32,862 bases of DNA from Longimicrobium sp. (GCA_036387335.1 DASVTZ010000072.1:1-32862), one strand, 5' to 3'. Counted from the first letter of the stretch, positions 15,169 to 23,958 are shown. Numbers and translations are program-made. The notes: generated by a model not told the origin, from the letters alone.

Positions 15169-15197
15169 TTGTACGGCGCCGCAAGCGTGTTTATCGT
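15169..15197 (+). promoter_or_regulatory. Sigma70-like promoter upstream of the 15263 gene
   Basis: TTGTAC (15169-15174), 17-nt spacer, TATCGT (15192-15197), giving a leader of about 60 nt. Confidence 0.45.
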
Positions 15198-15262
15198 ACG
15201 GAGTTGCCTCTGGCAGTGCCCTCCGCCGCGTGCAGCACGACACCATCCCCGGAGAGATGACG

Positions 15263-15868
15263 ATGAGCCACGACATACGCAGGAGCAGTCGCCTCGTTCT
15301 GCTGGCCGCCCTGATGACCCTCGTCGCCGGAACCGCGGCAGCCCAGGGCGGCGCGAACAACCGCACGGTCAGCGGCCCCGTATCCGGCTCGCCGTGCGAC
15401 GTGCTGGCGAGCGGCGGCACGGTGTTCGACACGCGCGAGTGCGACCTGCTGCGCTCCACCGGCGTCGTGCGCCACGGCGACCAGTGGACCGCGCTCGCCG
15501 GGCGCACGCTGAGTCTGCGCCTGGTGTCCAAGGACGCCAAGGCGGTGCTGAGCGACGTCCAGGTCGGCGTCTACCGCCCGGGAAGCGACCGGACCCCGGT
15601 GGTGCAGGCGCGCACCGGGGCGGACGGCACCTTTCGCCTCGGGCTCCCAGTGGGGCTGACCGGCCAGTTCCACCTGCTCTCCATGACGGGCGGCGACGCG
15701 GCGGGCCCCGCCGAGATCCTGGTGTGCGACGGCAACGGCAACTGCTTCGAGTTCTGCGAGCTGCCCTCGATGCCGGCCCCCGTCCTGACGCCGATGTGCG
15801 TGGACGAGGCGATCGTCACCCCGATCCTGAACGTGGCATCGAGCAACGGCAGCCCCAGCCGCCGCTGA
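15263..15868 (+). CDS. Secreted protein with carboxypeptidase-regulatory-like beta-sandwich
   Basis: A 201-aa protein with signal peptide (RLVLLAALMTLVAGTAAAQ) cleaved after AQ. The central region (LSDVQVGVYRPGSDRTPVVQ, ARTGADGTFRLGLPVG) resembles the Ig-like carboxypeptidase regulatory or Cna-B fold. The C-terminal part is cysteine-rich (LVCDGNGNCFEFCELP, PMCVDE), with probable disulfides. ATG 15263 is preferred over ATG 15257 because GGAG lies 8 nt ahead. The function is not known. Confidence 0.7.
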   Translation: MSHDIRRSSRLVLLAALMTLVAGTAAAQGGANNRTVSGPVSGSPCDVLASGGTVFDTRECDLLRSTGVVRHGDQWTALAGRTLSLRLVSKDAKAVLSDVQVGVYRPGSDRTPVVQARTGADGTFRLGLPVGLTGQFHLLSMTGGDAAGPAEILVCDGNGNCFEFCELPSMPAPVLTPMCVDEAIVTPILNVASSNGSPSRR

Positions 15869-15888
15869 GCGCACGTCGAACGCATCCA

Positions 15889-15920
15889 CGGCCCGCACCC
15901 GCTCGACGGGGTGCGGGCCG
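15889..15920 (+). terminator. Hairpin terminator after the secreted-protein gene
   Basis: Arms CGGCCCGCACCC (15889-15900) and GGGTGCGGGCCG (15909-15920) around an 8-nt loop, 20 nt downstream of the stop. Confidence 0.65.
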
Positions 15921-15994
15921 CGGTCGTTGGACGGGCATCCGAGTTGCCGCGTCCCCGAGCGGTCACCGCACGCTCGTGCTCACCCGAGAGCCCA

Positions 15995-16690
15995 ATGGCA
16001 TCCACCACCACGCGCGTCTTCCTGGTCCGACACGGCGCCACGGTGCTGAGCGCCGAGAACCGCTTCGCCGGCTCCATCGAGGTCCCTCTCTCTGACGAGG
16101 GGCGCGAGCAGGCGCGGCGGCTGGCGCTGCGCCTGGGCGGCGAGCCGATCGCGGCCGTCTACGCATCGCCGCTGAGCCGCGCGCTGGAGACAGCCCGCAT
16201 CGCCGCCGCGCCGCACGGCCTGCCGGTGACGGCCGATGCGCGGCTGCGCGAGATCTCGCACGGCCGCTGGGAGGAGATGACGCGCGACGAGGTGGAGGCG
16301 CGCTTCCCCGACGAGCTCGCCGGCTGGGAGGCGGACCCGTACACCTTTGCCCCGCAGGGAGGCGAGACCGGGCTGGACGTAACGGCGCGCGCGCTTCCCG
16401 CCATGCTGGAGCTGGTGCGCGCGCACCCCGGCGAGACGATCCTGGTGGTGTCGCACAAGGCGACGATCCGACTGCTGCTCAGCTCGCTGCTGGGCTTCGA
16501 CCCGCGCCGCTACCGCGACAACCTGGACCAGAGCCCGGCCGCGCTCAACATCGTGGACTTCCGCGGCACCACGCGCGCGCGCCTGACCCTCTTCAACGAC
16601 ACCTCCCACTACGAGCACGCCGGCCTCGCCATCCCCGCCATGCCATGCGACCGGCTGTCACGCTGGTGGGACGGGGCGCACATCCCCTAG
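15995..16690 (+). CDS. Histidine phosphatase family (phosphoglycerate-mutase-like) protein
   Basis: A 231-aa cytoplasmic enzyme with the RHG motif VFLVRHGATV (Arg12, His13), the second Arg in YASPLSRALETA (Arg62), the general acid region LREISHGRWE (Glu86) and the second catalytic His in VVSHKATIR (His154). All four elements of the histidine phosphatase active site are present. Candidates include a CobC-like alpha-ribazole phosphatase or a broad-specificity phosphatase (GpmB/PhoE type). No cobalamin genes are adjacent, so the substrate is open. Confidence 0.9.
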   Translation: MASTTTRVFLVRHGATVLSAENRFAGSIEVPLSDEGREQARRLALRLGGEPIAAVYASPLSRALETARIAAAPHGLPVTADARLREISHGRWEEMTRDEVEARFPDELAGWEADPYTFAPQGGETGLDVTARALPAMLELVRAHPGETILVVSHKATIRLLLSSLLGFDPRRYRDNLDQSPAALNIVDFRGTTRARLTLFNDTSHYEHAGLAIPAMPCDRLSRWWDGAHIP

Positions 16691-16730
16691 CGGGCGCCGC
16701 GGCCGCAAGTCGCAGCCATCGAAACATATG

Positions 16731-16759
16731 TTGCGTGCGGAGCAACTTTGTAGTATGCT
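16731..16759 (+). promoter_or_regulatory. Sigma70-like promoter of the RCC1-repeat gene
   Basis: TTGCGT (16731-16736), 17-nt spacer, TATGCT (16754-16759), 55 nt before the GTG start. The same TTGCG(T/C)-17-TATGCT layout precedes the SusC gene. Confidence 0.5.
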
Positions 16760-16813
16760 CCTGGCACTCCGCATCCCCGTACTACCCTTCCGCTCGACCA
16801 CCAGGGACACGCC

Positions 16814-18517
16814 GTGAAGTTCCATCCATATGCCCCTTTCATTGTAGCGCTCGCTCTGGCCTCGGGGTGTGACAGTCCCTCTGGATCGAGTGAGGTCGTT
16901 CCGCCGGTGCCCGGCCCCACGCCGCGCTCCGCGAACCGGCCGGTGAAGATCGACCTGGACAGCCTTCATTTCGTCGTCATAAACTCCCACGCCCAGCTTC
17001 GAGCGGTGGTGCGCGACATCCGGGGGAACGTCGTGCCGAACGCCCAGATCGTGTGGAGCATACAGGGAGAGCCGATCGCGACCATCGATCCGTCGGGTAC
17101 GGTTTCGGTGAAACGGAACGGAAAGGCGAAGGTGATCGCCGAGTCCGCCTACCTGGACGGCACCCGCATCGCCGACACCATACCCCTGGTGGTACGCCAG
17201 GTTGTGACCGGGCTGGCGGTGGTGCCCGGACGGCTGGGGATGTACGTGGGCGACACGGCCGAGATGTCCGTAGTCGCGTACGACGGGCTCCGCTGGCCGG
17301 TGGCGGACGCGGTCGTCACGTGGCGGTCGTCGGCTCCGGGGGTCCTCTCCATCACCCCGGCGGGAGGCGCGACGGGGCTGGCGGCCGGCAGCAGCACCGC
17401 TACGGCGACGGTGCCGACGTTCGCCGGAAACGCGACTCTCTCCACGACCGTGGAGGTGAACGTGGCCGGCGCGGGCACGTACGTACAGGTGCGGTCCGGA
17501 GGTGCGCTGACTTGCGGGCTGGTGCGCGGGGGCGACGTGTTCTGCTGGGGCGAGCGCGGCGGAACGATGCTCTCCGACGGAACGCGCCTTTCCGGCGACG
17601 TGCCCACGCGGGTGAGCACCGAGGAAAAGTTCGTGGCGATCGACGTGGGGTATTTCCACGCCTGCGGGCTGACGGCCACGGGCAGCGCGTTCTGCTGGGG
17701 CGGGAACCTCTTTGGCCAGCTGGGGAACGGCGACGGGGGAACCGAGGGTAGCCGGCGTGACACACCGCAGCGGGTGGCGGGGGGGATGACGTTCACCCGG
17801 ATCGCGGCCGGCGTCACGCACAGCTGCGGGGTCACCGTTGGCGGCGACGCGTTCTGCTGGGGGAGCAACGACTACGGGGAGCTGGGAAGCGGCTCCCCCA
17901 TGTCGGGGAGGTACAACAAGCAGCCGACGCCGGTGGAGGGCGGGGTCAAGTTCGCCGAGATCACCGCGGGGAACCGGCATAGCTGCGGGCTCACCAGCCA
18001 GGGTGCGGCGTACTGCTGGGGAAGCGACGCCGGGCGCAAGCTGGGCACTCCGGAACCCTGGTACCAGGGATTGGCCGTTCCCACCCGCGCGGCCACGGGA
18101 TACGTGTTCAGCGCCATCTACGCGGTTGGCGACCACACCTGCGCGCAGACGGCGCAGAACCTGGTGTACTGCTGGGGCGGGTGGGTCGACTACGTCGCGA
18201 ACATGCCTTCCTCGCGATCCGCCCCGACGCAGATCGGGCCGGGGGTGGAATTCGCCTCCATCGCGGACGGGAACGACTCCATGTGCGGCGTGACCCGAAG
18301 CGGCGCCGCGTACTGCTGGCGAGCGGGTGACGGCGTCCCGCTCGTCCGGGTTCCGGGGACCGTGGCCTTCGCCTCGCTGAGCCCCGGCCGCGACAGGACG
18401 TGCGGGGTGGGCACGGACGCCAGGATCTACTGCTGGGGACCCGGCGGTGTCGGAGGGATGGGCGACGGCCGAAGCACGGGCTCCGCCGTTCCGGTGGGGG
18501 TTTCCCCGCCCTTTTGA
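16814..18517 (+). CDS. RCC1-type seven-bladed beta-propeller lipoprotein with Big-like domains
   Basis: A 567-aa exported lipoprotein (GTG start, AGGGAC upstream, signal ending LALASGC with Cys19). Two bacterial Ig-like (Big_2) domains follow, at roughly residues 45-130 (LDSLHFVVINSHAQLRAVVR) and 130-215 (LAVVPGRLGMYVGDTAEMSV). From ~220 to the end are seven RCC1-like repeats. Each has a Cys-Gly(-Leu/Val)-Thr strand followed ten residues later by (F/Y)CW(G), for example CGLTATGSAFCWG, then G(Q/E)LG.G. Seven regular C-x9-C pairs suggest one disulfide per blade, fitting a secreted protein. Repeats 5-7 are more diverged. Such proteins are common on gemmatimonad and myxobacterial surfaces; binding or adhesion is the likely role. 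Confidence 0.88.
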   Translation: MKFHPYAPFIVALALASGCDSPSGSSEVVPPVPGPTPRSANRPVKIDLDSLHFVVINSHAQLRAVVRDIRGNVVPNAQIVWSIQGEPIATIDPSGTVSVKRNGKAKVIAESAYLDGTRIADTIPLVVRQVVTGLAVVPGRLGMYVGDTAEMSVVAYDGLRWPVADAVVTWRSSAPGVLSITPAGGATGLAAGSSTATATVPTFAGNATLSTTVEVNVAGAGTYVQVRSGGALTCGLVRGGDVFCWGERGGTMLSDGTRLSGDVPTRVSTEEKFVAIDVGYFHACGLTATGSAFCWGGNLFGQLGNGDGGTEGSRRDTPQRVAGGMTFTRIAAGVTHSCGVTVGGDAFCWGSNDYGELGSGSPMSGRYNKQPTPVEGGVKFAEITAGNRHSCGLTSQGAAYCWGSDAGRKLGTPEPWYQGLAVPTRAATGYVFSAIYAVGDHTCAQTAQNLVYCWGGWVDYVANMPSSRSAPTQIGPGVEFASIADGNDSMCGVTRSGAAYCWRAGDGVPLVRVPGTVAFASLSPGRDRTCGVGTDARIYCWGPGGVGGMGDGRSTGSAVPVGVSPPF

Positions 18518-18570
18518 CGCACGCGCAGCTATCGAGTTTACGAAGACGGGAGGTTCGATAGCCCAAAACA

Positions 18571-18606
18571 ATGCGGCCCTGCCAACACACGTTGGCAGGG
18601 CCGCAT
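18571..18606. terminator. Bidirectional terminator between RCC1 and TolB-like genes
   Basis: Perfect 16-bp arms ATGCGGCCCTGCCAAC (18571-18586) and GTTGGCAGGGCCGCAT (18591-18606) with an ACAC loop. It lies between convergent genes and can serve both. Confidence 0.75.
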
Positions 18607-18743
18607 CACGTCCCAAGGGAGATGCCGATGTACCGGGGGTCCCTTCAGGCTCCGCGACAAGTTTACCACACTGACCGACTGAGTGTAAAGGGGTGAAAGG
18701 AGTGCTCCGCGCTTGCACGCCGGCCACTCAGCGCTCCCGGCAC

Positions 18744-19415
18744 TCAGTCCGCCGGGCACTCCGCCCCCGGGCGTCGCAGGAAAGTCGCGCGGAACTCTTC
18801 CGCTGCGGCTTCGCTTTCGGCGACAGGGCCCACTTCGCGGCCGAGCGGCGTGAAGAGCCAGAGCCAGTCGTACGAGCCGCCGGCCACGAAGTAGCGGTGC
18901 TGCTCCACGAGCAGGTGGCCCGCGTACCGGCCCGTGGTCGCCACCTCCAGGCTGTTGCCGGGAACGAGGAAGCGCCGCGCTCCGCTGGCGACATCCACAA
19001 AGTGGACGGCGCCCGAGGTGGCCCAGGCGGAGCTCAGGAAGTAGATCCGCCTGCCGTCGGGCGAGAACTGCGGCGCCTGGAAAGCTGCCAGGGCGCGCTC
19101 CGGAGCGGTGTCGGAGCGCGCCTCGACCAGTTTGCGCAGGCCGCCCCCGCCCGTTCGAACGATCCAGATGGATGACGCGGGAACCCGCCCCTGTGCCGTC
19201 TCGACGGAATCGCGGCGCGCCTCGCGCACGAACACCACCAGGCGCCCGTCCGGCGAGAGGCGCGGCTGCGAGTCGCTGCCAGACGCGGTGAGGCGGCGCG
19301 CCGGGAGATCGCAGCCGGGACGGAAGTACACGTCGCCACCCCGCGCCTCCACCATCTGCGCGGCGGCGGGGGTGGAGAGGAGCGCGAGGATGAGGAGCGG
19401 CGCGATGGGACGCAT
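18744..19415 (-). CDS. Secreted TolB/WD40-like propeller protein (PD40 repeats)
   Basis: A 223-aa exported protein with signal MRPIAPLLILALLSTPAAAQ and at least two PD40 strands, SQPRLSPDGRLVVFVREA and QAPQFSPDGRRIYFLSSAW, of the kind found in TolB and dipeptidyl-peptidase propellers. The body is shorter than a full six- or seven-bladed propeller (TolB is ~430 aa), so it is either a partial propeller that must dimerise or a compact variant. The C-terminal half (HLLVEQHRYFVAGGSYDWLW) lacks the SPDG signature. It is divergent from the M28 peptidase gene, from which it is separated by 160 nt. Confidence 0.75.
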   Translation of the reverse strand: MRPIAPLLILALLSTPAAAQMVEARGGDVYFRPGCDLPARRLTASGSDSQPRLSPDGRLVVFVREARRDSVETAQGRVPASSIWIVRTGGGGLRKLVEARSDTAPERALAAFQAPQFSPDGRRIYFLSSAWATSGAVHFVDVASGARRFLVPGNSLEVATTGRYAGHLLVEQHRYFVAGGSYDWLWLFTPLGREVGPVAESEAAAEEFRATFLRRPGAECPAD

Positions 19416-19575
19416 GGCGGGCTGCGGACGGAGGTGGGCGGGGGCACTCTGGCGCAAGCTGTTCCGGGACACGAGGCGGCGCAAGTCCTGGCAGCGCGCG
19501 CCAGCGGCGGCGATCTTGCTCGTCTGCCGGGACAGCAGGTTCGCCACTTCTCACGTGATTGCAGGAGGGTCCGCA

Positions 19576-21270
19576 ATGAAGCTCTTGAGGTCCACCGTTC
19601 CCCTGCTGGCGCTCGCCGCCTGCGCCACCGCCGCGCCGGAGGGCGGGCCGGGAACCGCGCCGGCCGCTCAGACCGGCACCACCGCCGCCTCGGTGACGAT
19701 CGATCCCGCGCGGCTGGCGGCGCACGTGCGCACGCTGTCGTCGGACGAGTTCCTGGGGCGCGGGCCGGCCACGCCCGGCGAGGAAAAAACGGTGGCGTAC
19801 ATCGCCCAGCAGTTCCAGGCCGCCGGCCTGCAGCCCGGCGGGCCCAACGGGAGCTGGTACCAGGAGGTGCCGCTCCTGATGTCCAACATCGTGGGCACGC
19901 CGGATCTCAGCATCACCGTGGGCGGACGGCGGCAGAGCCTGACGCAGGGGGAACAGATCGCCGTGCGCTCCACCATGCTCAACCAGGACCGCGTCGACAT
20001 CCGCGAGGCGCCGCTCATCTTCCTGGGCTACGGGGTGCAGGCGAAGGAGCGGAACTGGGACGACTTCAAGGGCGAGAACCTGCGCGGCAAGGTGGGCATC
20101 GTCCTGATCAACGACCCGGACTTCGAGACGGGGCAGGGCGACTTCGGCGGCAAGGCGATGACGTACTACGGCCGCTGGACGTACAAGTACGAGGAGGCCG
20201 CGCGGCAGGGGCTCGCCGGGCTGCTGATCGTGCACGAGACGGCGCCCGCGTCGTACGGCTGGGCGACGGTCAAGAACAGCAACACCAACACGATGTTCGA
20301 CATCGTGCGCCCCGATCCGTCGGCGGTGCACCCGGCGCTGGAGGCGTGGATCCAGCGCGACGTGGCGGTGGAGCTGATGCGCGCGGCGGGGCAGGACTTC
20401 GAGGCGCTCAAGCGGCGGGCGCAGACGCGCGAGTTCCGGCCGGTGACGCTGAGCGGCGCCACCTTCTCCGCCAGCTACGGCGTGCGGCGCGCCAACATCC
20501 GCTCGCGCAACGTGCTGGGGCGCCTTGCGGGGAGGACGCATCCCAACGAGACGATCCTGTACGGCGGCCACTGGGACCACCTGGGCGTGGGGCGGCCCGA
20601 TGCGCGCGGCGACAGCATCTACAACGGCGCGGTGGACAACGCCACGGGAGTCGCGGCGGTCATCGAGGTGGCGCGCGCCTTCGCCGCCGGGCCGCGGCCG
20701 GAGCGGTCGGTGGTATTCGCCGCGTGGACGGTGGAGGAGAAGGGGCTGCTCGGCTCCGAGTACTACGCCGCCAACCCCGTCTATCCGCTGGAGACCACGG
20801 TGGCGGGCTTCAACATCGACGCGCTCTCGCCCACGGGACCCGCGCGCGACGTGCTGGTGATCGGCTACGGGCAGAGCGAGCTGGAGGACCGGCTGGAGCG
20901 CGTGCTGGCCGCGAACGGGCGGGTGGTGGCACGCGACCGAAGCCCGGAGGCGGGGTACTTCTACCGCTCCGACCACTTCCCCATGGCCAAGCGCGGCGTC
21001 CCCATGCTGTACGTGGACAGCGGCGAGGACCTGGTGGCCGGCGGCAGCGCAGCGGGCGAGGCGTCCGCTCAGGCGTACACCCGCGACCGCTACCACCAGC
21101 CCGCGGACGAGTTCGACGCGGCGACCTGGAACTTCGCGGGAATCGCCCAGGACGCGCTGGTGCTTTACCGGCTGGGGATGCAGCTCGCCAGCTCGCGCGA
21201 CTGGCCGAACTACCGCACGACGTCCGAGTTCCGGCCCACGCGCGATGCATCGGCGGCGCGCAGGCAGTAG
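19576..21270 (+). CDS. Secreted M28 family zinc aminopeptidase, lipoprotein
   Basis: A 564-aa lipoprotein (start ATG 19576 after AGGAGGG; signal MKLLRSTVPLLALAAC, Cys16). An N-terminal part and a PA-like insert (about residues 120-280, DDFKGENLRGKVGIVLINDP, AARQGLAGLLIVHE) precede the M28 catalytic domain. Zinc ligands in order: His332 in YGGHWDH, Asp354 in GAVDNATG, Glu387/Glu388 in VEEKGLLGSE (catalytic Glu and ligand), Asp415 in FNIDAL and His467 in RSDHFPMA. All the M28 residues are present, so it should be an active extracellular aminopeptidase. Its products are natural feed for the SusC/SusD importer downstream. Confidence 0.92.
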   Translation: MKLLRSTVPLLALAACATAAPEGGPGTAPAAQTGTTAASVTIDPARLAAHVRTLSSDEFLGRGPATPGEEKTVAYIAQQFQAAGLQPGGPNGSWYQEVPLLMSNIVGTPDLSITVGGRRQSLTQGEQIAVRSTMLNQDRVDIREAPLIFLGYGVQAKERNWDDFKGENLRGKVGIVLINDPDFETGQGDFGGKAMTYYGRWTYKYEEAARQGLAGLLIVHETAPASYGWATVKNSNTNTMFDIVRPDPSAVHPALEAWIQRDVAVELMRAAGQDFEALKRRAQTREFRPVTLSGATFSASYGVRRANIRSRNVLGRLAGRTHPNETILYGGHWDHLGVGRPDARGDSIYNGAVDNATGVAAVIEVARAFAAGPRPERSVVFAAWTVEEKGLLGSEYYAANPVYPLETTVAGFNIDALSPTGPARDVLVIGYGQSELEDRLERVLAANGRVVARDRSPEAGYFYRSDHFPMAKRGVPMLYVDSGEDLVAGGSAAGEASAQAYTRDRYHQPADEFDAATWNFAGIAQDALVLYRLGMQLASSRDWPNYRTTSEFRPTRDASAARRQ

Positions 21271-21293
21271 CGCGGCGGCGGCATCGTCGGGGG

Positions 21294-21366
21294 CTCACGC
21301 GAAGGCGCGAAGGCGCAAAGAAAGGATTTCCACGTCTTTCCTTTGCGTCTTTGCGCCTTTGCGTGA
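21294..21366. repeat. Hairpin repeat, copy B (AAAG-type)
   Basis: Left arm CTCACGCGAAGGCGCGAAGG then CGCAAAGAAAGGA (from 21294) and right arm TCTTTCCTTTGCGTCTTTGC then GCCTTTGCGTGA (to 21366). It has the same purine/pyrimidine layout as the CTCACGCGGAG repeats, with A/T substitutions. Directly after the M28 stop; may also terminate transcription. Confidence 0.65.
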
Positions 21367-21407
21367 TACCATTTAGACGATCTCAGTGTGCATTCCGACC
21401 GGCTTTT

Positions 21408-21581
21408 CTCACGCGGAGGCGCTGAGGCGCGGAGAAAAACAACAGCAAAAGCCTCACACAGAGAACACAGAGAAAACTAAAAGCCACAGAGGAAGCCTTG
21501 AGCTGTTCTCTCTGTGGCTCTGTGTCTCTGTGTGAGCCATGCAGTTGCATTTCTCTCTGCGTCTCCGCGCCTCCGCGTGAG
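21408..21581. repeat. Nested hairpin repeat, copy C
   Basis: The outer arms are CTCACGCGGAGGCGCTGAGG (from 21408) and the GCGTCTCCGCGCCTCCGCGTGAG end (to 21581). The inner arms are CTCACACAGAGAACACAGAG and CTCTGTGTCTCTGTGTGAG. The element CCATGCAGTTGCAT lies between the two right arms. It is the best-preserved copy and sits between convergent genes. Confidence 0.75.
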
Positions 21582-21651
21582 ACTTCCGTACGGGGCTTTG
21601 CACAACTCGGGATGACGAATGGTATGACATCCCGGTCGTTTCTCTTCATGC

Positions 21652-23808
21652 TCAGCGCGACTCGGGTTCGAGGCCGGGGCGGTAGCGGCGGATGGTGGCG
21701 CGCTCGATGTCGGCGTCGGTGAAGGCGACGGGCTTCATGCGGTTGGCGGCGAACATCGCGGCCTGGTCGTCGAGGTGCGGCGAGCCGGGGCGGCTGCTCT
21801 GGCCGTACGCCAGCACGCTGTAGGCGCGCACCGGGGTGGTGAACTCCACCGCCAGCACCCACCCGTCGCCCGTGACGGCGGTGCGCGTGCCGTCCGCCTC
21901 TTCGCGATAGCCCAGCACGCGGAAGCACCCCATCAGGCCGCTGCACCCGCCCACCGGCACGTCCACCGAGCCGTGGCGCACGCGGTGCACCCTGCCCCAC
22001 TCCACGTCCACCCCGCCCCACTTGCGCTTCGTCTCCGCCACGGCCCAGGTGAAGGCTTCCACGGCGCGGGCGCCGTCGGCCAGGCCGTGCGGGGTGGCCA
22101 TGGGCTCGGCGGCGGTCCAGGGGCGCCGGAAGAGCGCCTCGGCGGGCGCGGGGAAGCCCACGGATGCGGCGGTGGGGCGCGCCTGCGGGGCCGTCCTCAC
22201 GTAGCGCCACCACCAGGTCTCGAAGAGGAGCCCGCCCCGGCTCTCCGCCGCCACCGTGTTGTCCCACCGCTCCAGCACCGCGACGGCGTCCGCCAGCTCG
22301 CCTGTGGGCGCGGTGGCGCGCACGGCCTTCACCAGGTCTTCCTTGACGCGGTCGGCCAGGATCATCCGCATGCTGTGCTTCATGCGGATCACGTCTTCCA
22401 GCGTCACCTTGCGCGTGTTGTGGAGGAGCTCCAGCGAGTGCTGGCTGCGCAGCCGCAGCTCCACGTCCGGAAAGTTGGCGGGGTAGCGGCTTCGTGGCAG
22501 CGGCTCGTAGAGGTTGGTGAGGTACGGCGGATCGTTCTCGTTGTGCACGTAGCCGCCGCGCGGGTTGAGCACCTGCGGCAGCGAGTCGAAGGGAACCACC
22601 TTGGTCCAGACCTCGGAGCTGCGCGACGCGGGCACCGCGGCCGTGTCGCCGCCGGAGGGGTGCGGAAGGGAGGGGAGGGTGGCGTTCCACACGTAGAAGA
22701 TGTTCCCGTCGCGGTCCGCGTAGGTCAGGTTGGAGGTGACACGCGCGCGCATCTTCATCGCGTTCGTCCACTCCGTCCGATTTCGTGCACGCATCATCTT
22801 CAGGAACTGCTCGCCGCCGCGGAACTCGTCCTCCCCCGCCGCGCGCAGGACGTACACCTTGCCCCCGCCGCGATGGACGACCGGGCCCAGCGGCGAGCTC
22901 CAGGTGTCGCGCGTCTCGCGGCCGATGCCGGGGCCGTTGCGGAAGTCGATCGTCTCCTCGATGCGGCGCAGGGGGACCGAGGCGCCGTCGAAGAGGTAGT
23001 GGTCGGGGCGGGCGGGGTCCACGTCCAGGGCGTAGACCTCCTCCAGGTCGGGGGCGTTGTTGGTGGTGGCCCAGCCCAGGTACGGGTTGAAGCCGCCCAC
23101 CAGCACGATGGGGCCGCCCAGCCGGAAGTCGCCGTAGAAGTCCATGGCGCCGGGAACGGTCACGTGCGCCTCGTAATAGCCGGCGGACCAGGCGAGGTGC
23201 GGGTTGCGCAGCAGGATGGCGCGGCCGGATCGCGTGCGGCTCGGCGCCAGCGCCCACGCGTTGGAGCCGTCCTCGGATGCGGCCGGCGCGGCGGCATCGC
23301 GGCGGGGCGGGACGCCGCGCAGGCGGTCGACCAGGCGGCCCAGGCCGGGGGTGCCGGGGCTGCCCATCCCCTGCGCGTGCACGTCGGCGCCGGTGAAGGC
23401 GGGGCGCACCCACGACGGCACCTCCGCCGCGTGCAGCTCCAGGTAGCGGTTCACGCCGGCGGCGAAGCCCTCGTACATGTCGCGCGTGTCCTGCTCCAGC
23501 AGCGGGAGCGTGGCCACGGCGCGGCGGTGCACGGGGCGGTAGGCGAAGTCCGAGTCCAGGCTGTCCGCGCCGAAGTGGAGGGCCAGCTCGCCGCGCGCGC
23601 GCACCAGCCCCATGACGATGCGCGGGGCGTGGTCCTCCATCTGCACCCACCCCAGCGCAAAGCCGGCGGCACGGAAGTTCTCCGCGCGGATGTGGGGGAC
23701 GCCGTACGCGGTGCGGCGGATCTCGACCTGCCGGGCCAGCTCCGCCTGCGCGCCGGCGGCCGGCGCGTACGCGGCCAGGGCGACAACGACCAACGCTCGC
23801 AGCTTCAT
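21652..23808 (-). CDS. Penicillin-acylase family Ntn hydrolase (N-acyl amide/AHL acylase-like)
   Basis: A 718-aa exported protein. Signal peptide MKLRALVVVALAAYAPAAGA. The family's N-terminal block VEIRRTAYGVPHIRAENFRA is followed by an alpha chain of ~160 mature residues up to the autocleavage site DGSNAWALAPS. Ser182 would become the N-terminal nucleophile of the beta chain (S-N-A-W is conserved in PvdQ, QuiP and penicillin G acylase). Downstream are RNPHLAWSAG, GFNPYLGWATTNNAPD, NIFYVWN and HTYGLPDGA-type segments (here ATPHGLADGARAVE). The substrate cannot be assigned: lactones, beta-lactams, or N-acyl amino acids/lipopeptides. Divergent from the D-aminoacylase-like gene by 150 nt. Confidence 0.92.
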   Translation of the reverse strand: MKLRALVVVALAAYAPAAGAQAELARQVEIRRTAYGVPHIRAENFRAAGFALGWVQMEDHAPRIVMGLVRARGELALHFGADSLDSDFAYRPVHRRAVATLPLLEQDTRDMYEGFAAGVNRYLELHAAEVPSWVRPAFTGADVHAQGMGSPGTPGLGRLVDRLRGVPPRRDAAAPAASEDGSNAWALAPSRTRSGRAILLRNPHLAWSAGYYEAHVTVPGAMDFYGDFRLGGPIVLVGGFNPYLGWATTNNAPDLEEVYALDVDPARPDHYLFDGASVPLRRIEETIDFRNGPGIGRETRDTWSSPLGPVVHRGGGKVYVLRAAGEDEFRGGEQFLKMMRARNRTEWTNAMKMRARVTSNLTYADRDGNIFYVWNATLPSLPHPSGGDTAAVPASRSSEVWTKVVPFDSLPQVLNPRGGYVHNENDPPYLTNLYEPLPRSRYPANFPDVELRLRSQHSLELLHNTRKVTLEDVIRMKHSMRMILADRVKEDLVKAVRATAPTGELADAVAVLERWDNTVAAESRGGLLFETWWWRYVRTAPQARPTAASVGFPAPAEALFRRPWTAAEPMATPHGLADGARAVEAFTWAVAETKRKWGGVDVEWGRVHRVRHGSVDVPVGGCSGLMGCFRVLGYREEADGTRTAVTGDGWVLAVEFTTPVRAYSVLAYGQSSRPGSPHLDDQAAMFAANRMKPVAFTDADIERATIRRYRPGLEPESR

Positions 23809-23897
23809 CCGTCATCCCGGTTTCGAGAGCCCGCGCCGCGGCACTTGTGCGCCGCCCGGCCGCCCCGCATCATCAAGCAACATCCAACTTTCTCGCG

Positions 23898-23925
23898 AAT
23901 ATACCCCGGCGCCCCTGACGCACAA
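23898..23925 (-). promoter_or_regulatory. Sigma70-like promoter of the acylase gene
   Basis: Minus-strand reading: TTGTGC (23925-23920), 16-nt spacer, TATATT (23903-23898), about 80 nt before the ATG. It lies in the 150-bp divergent region with the amidohydrolase gene, so the pair can be co-regulated. Confidence 0.45.
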
Positions 23926-23958
23926 GGACGCGCCGGCGACTCCCCGGAGCCCGTGCCA

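Noticed and set aside
18538-21096. 852-codon minus-strand open frame across the TolB-like and M28 region
   Set aside because: Antisense or out-of-frame to recognisable proteins; no motifs.
21408-21581. CRISPR-like array
   Set aside because: The repeated segments are inverted, not direct with unique spacers, and no cas gene is present.
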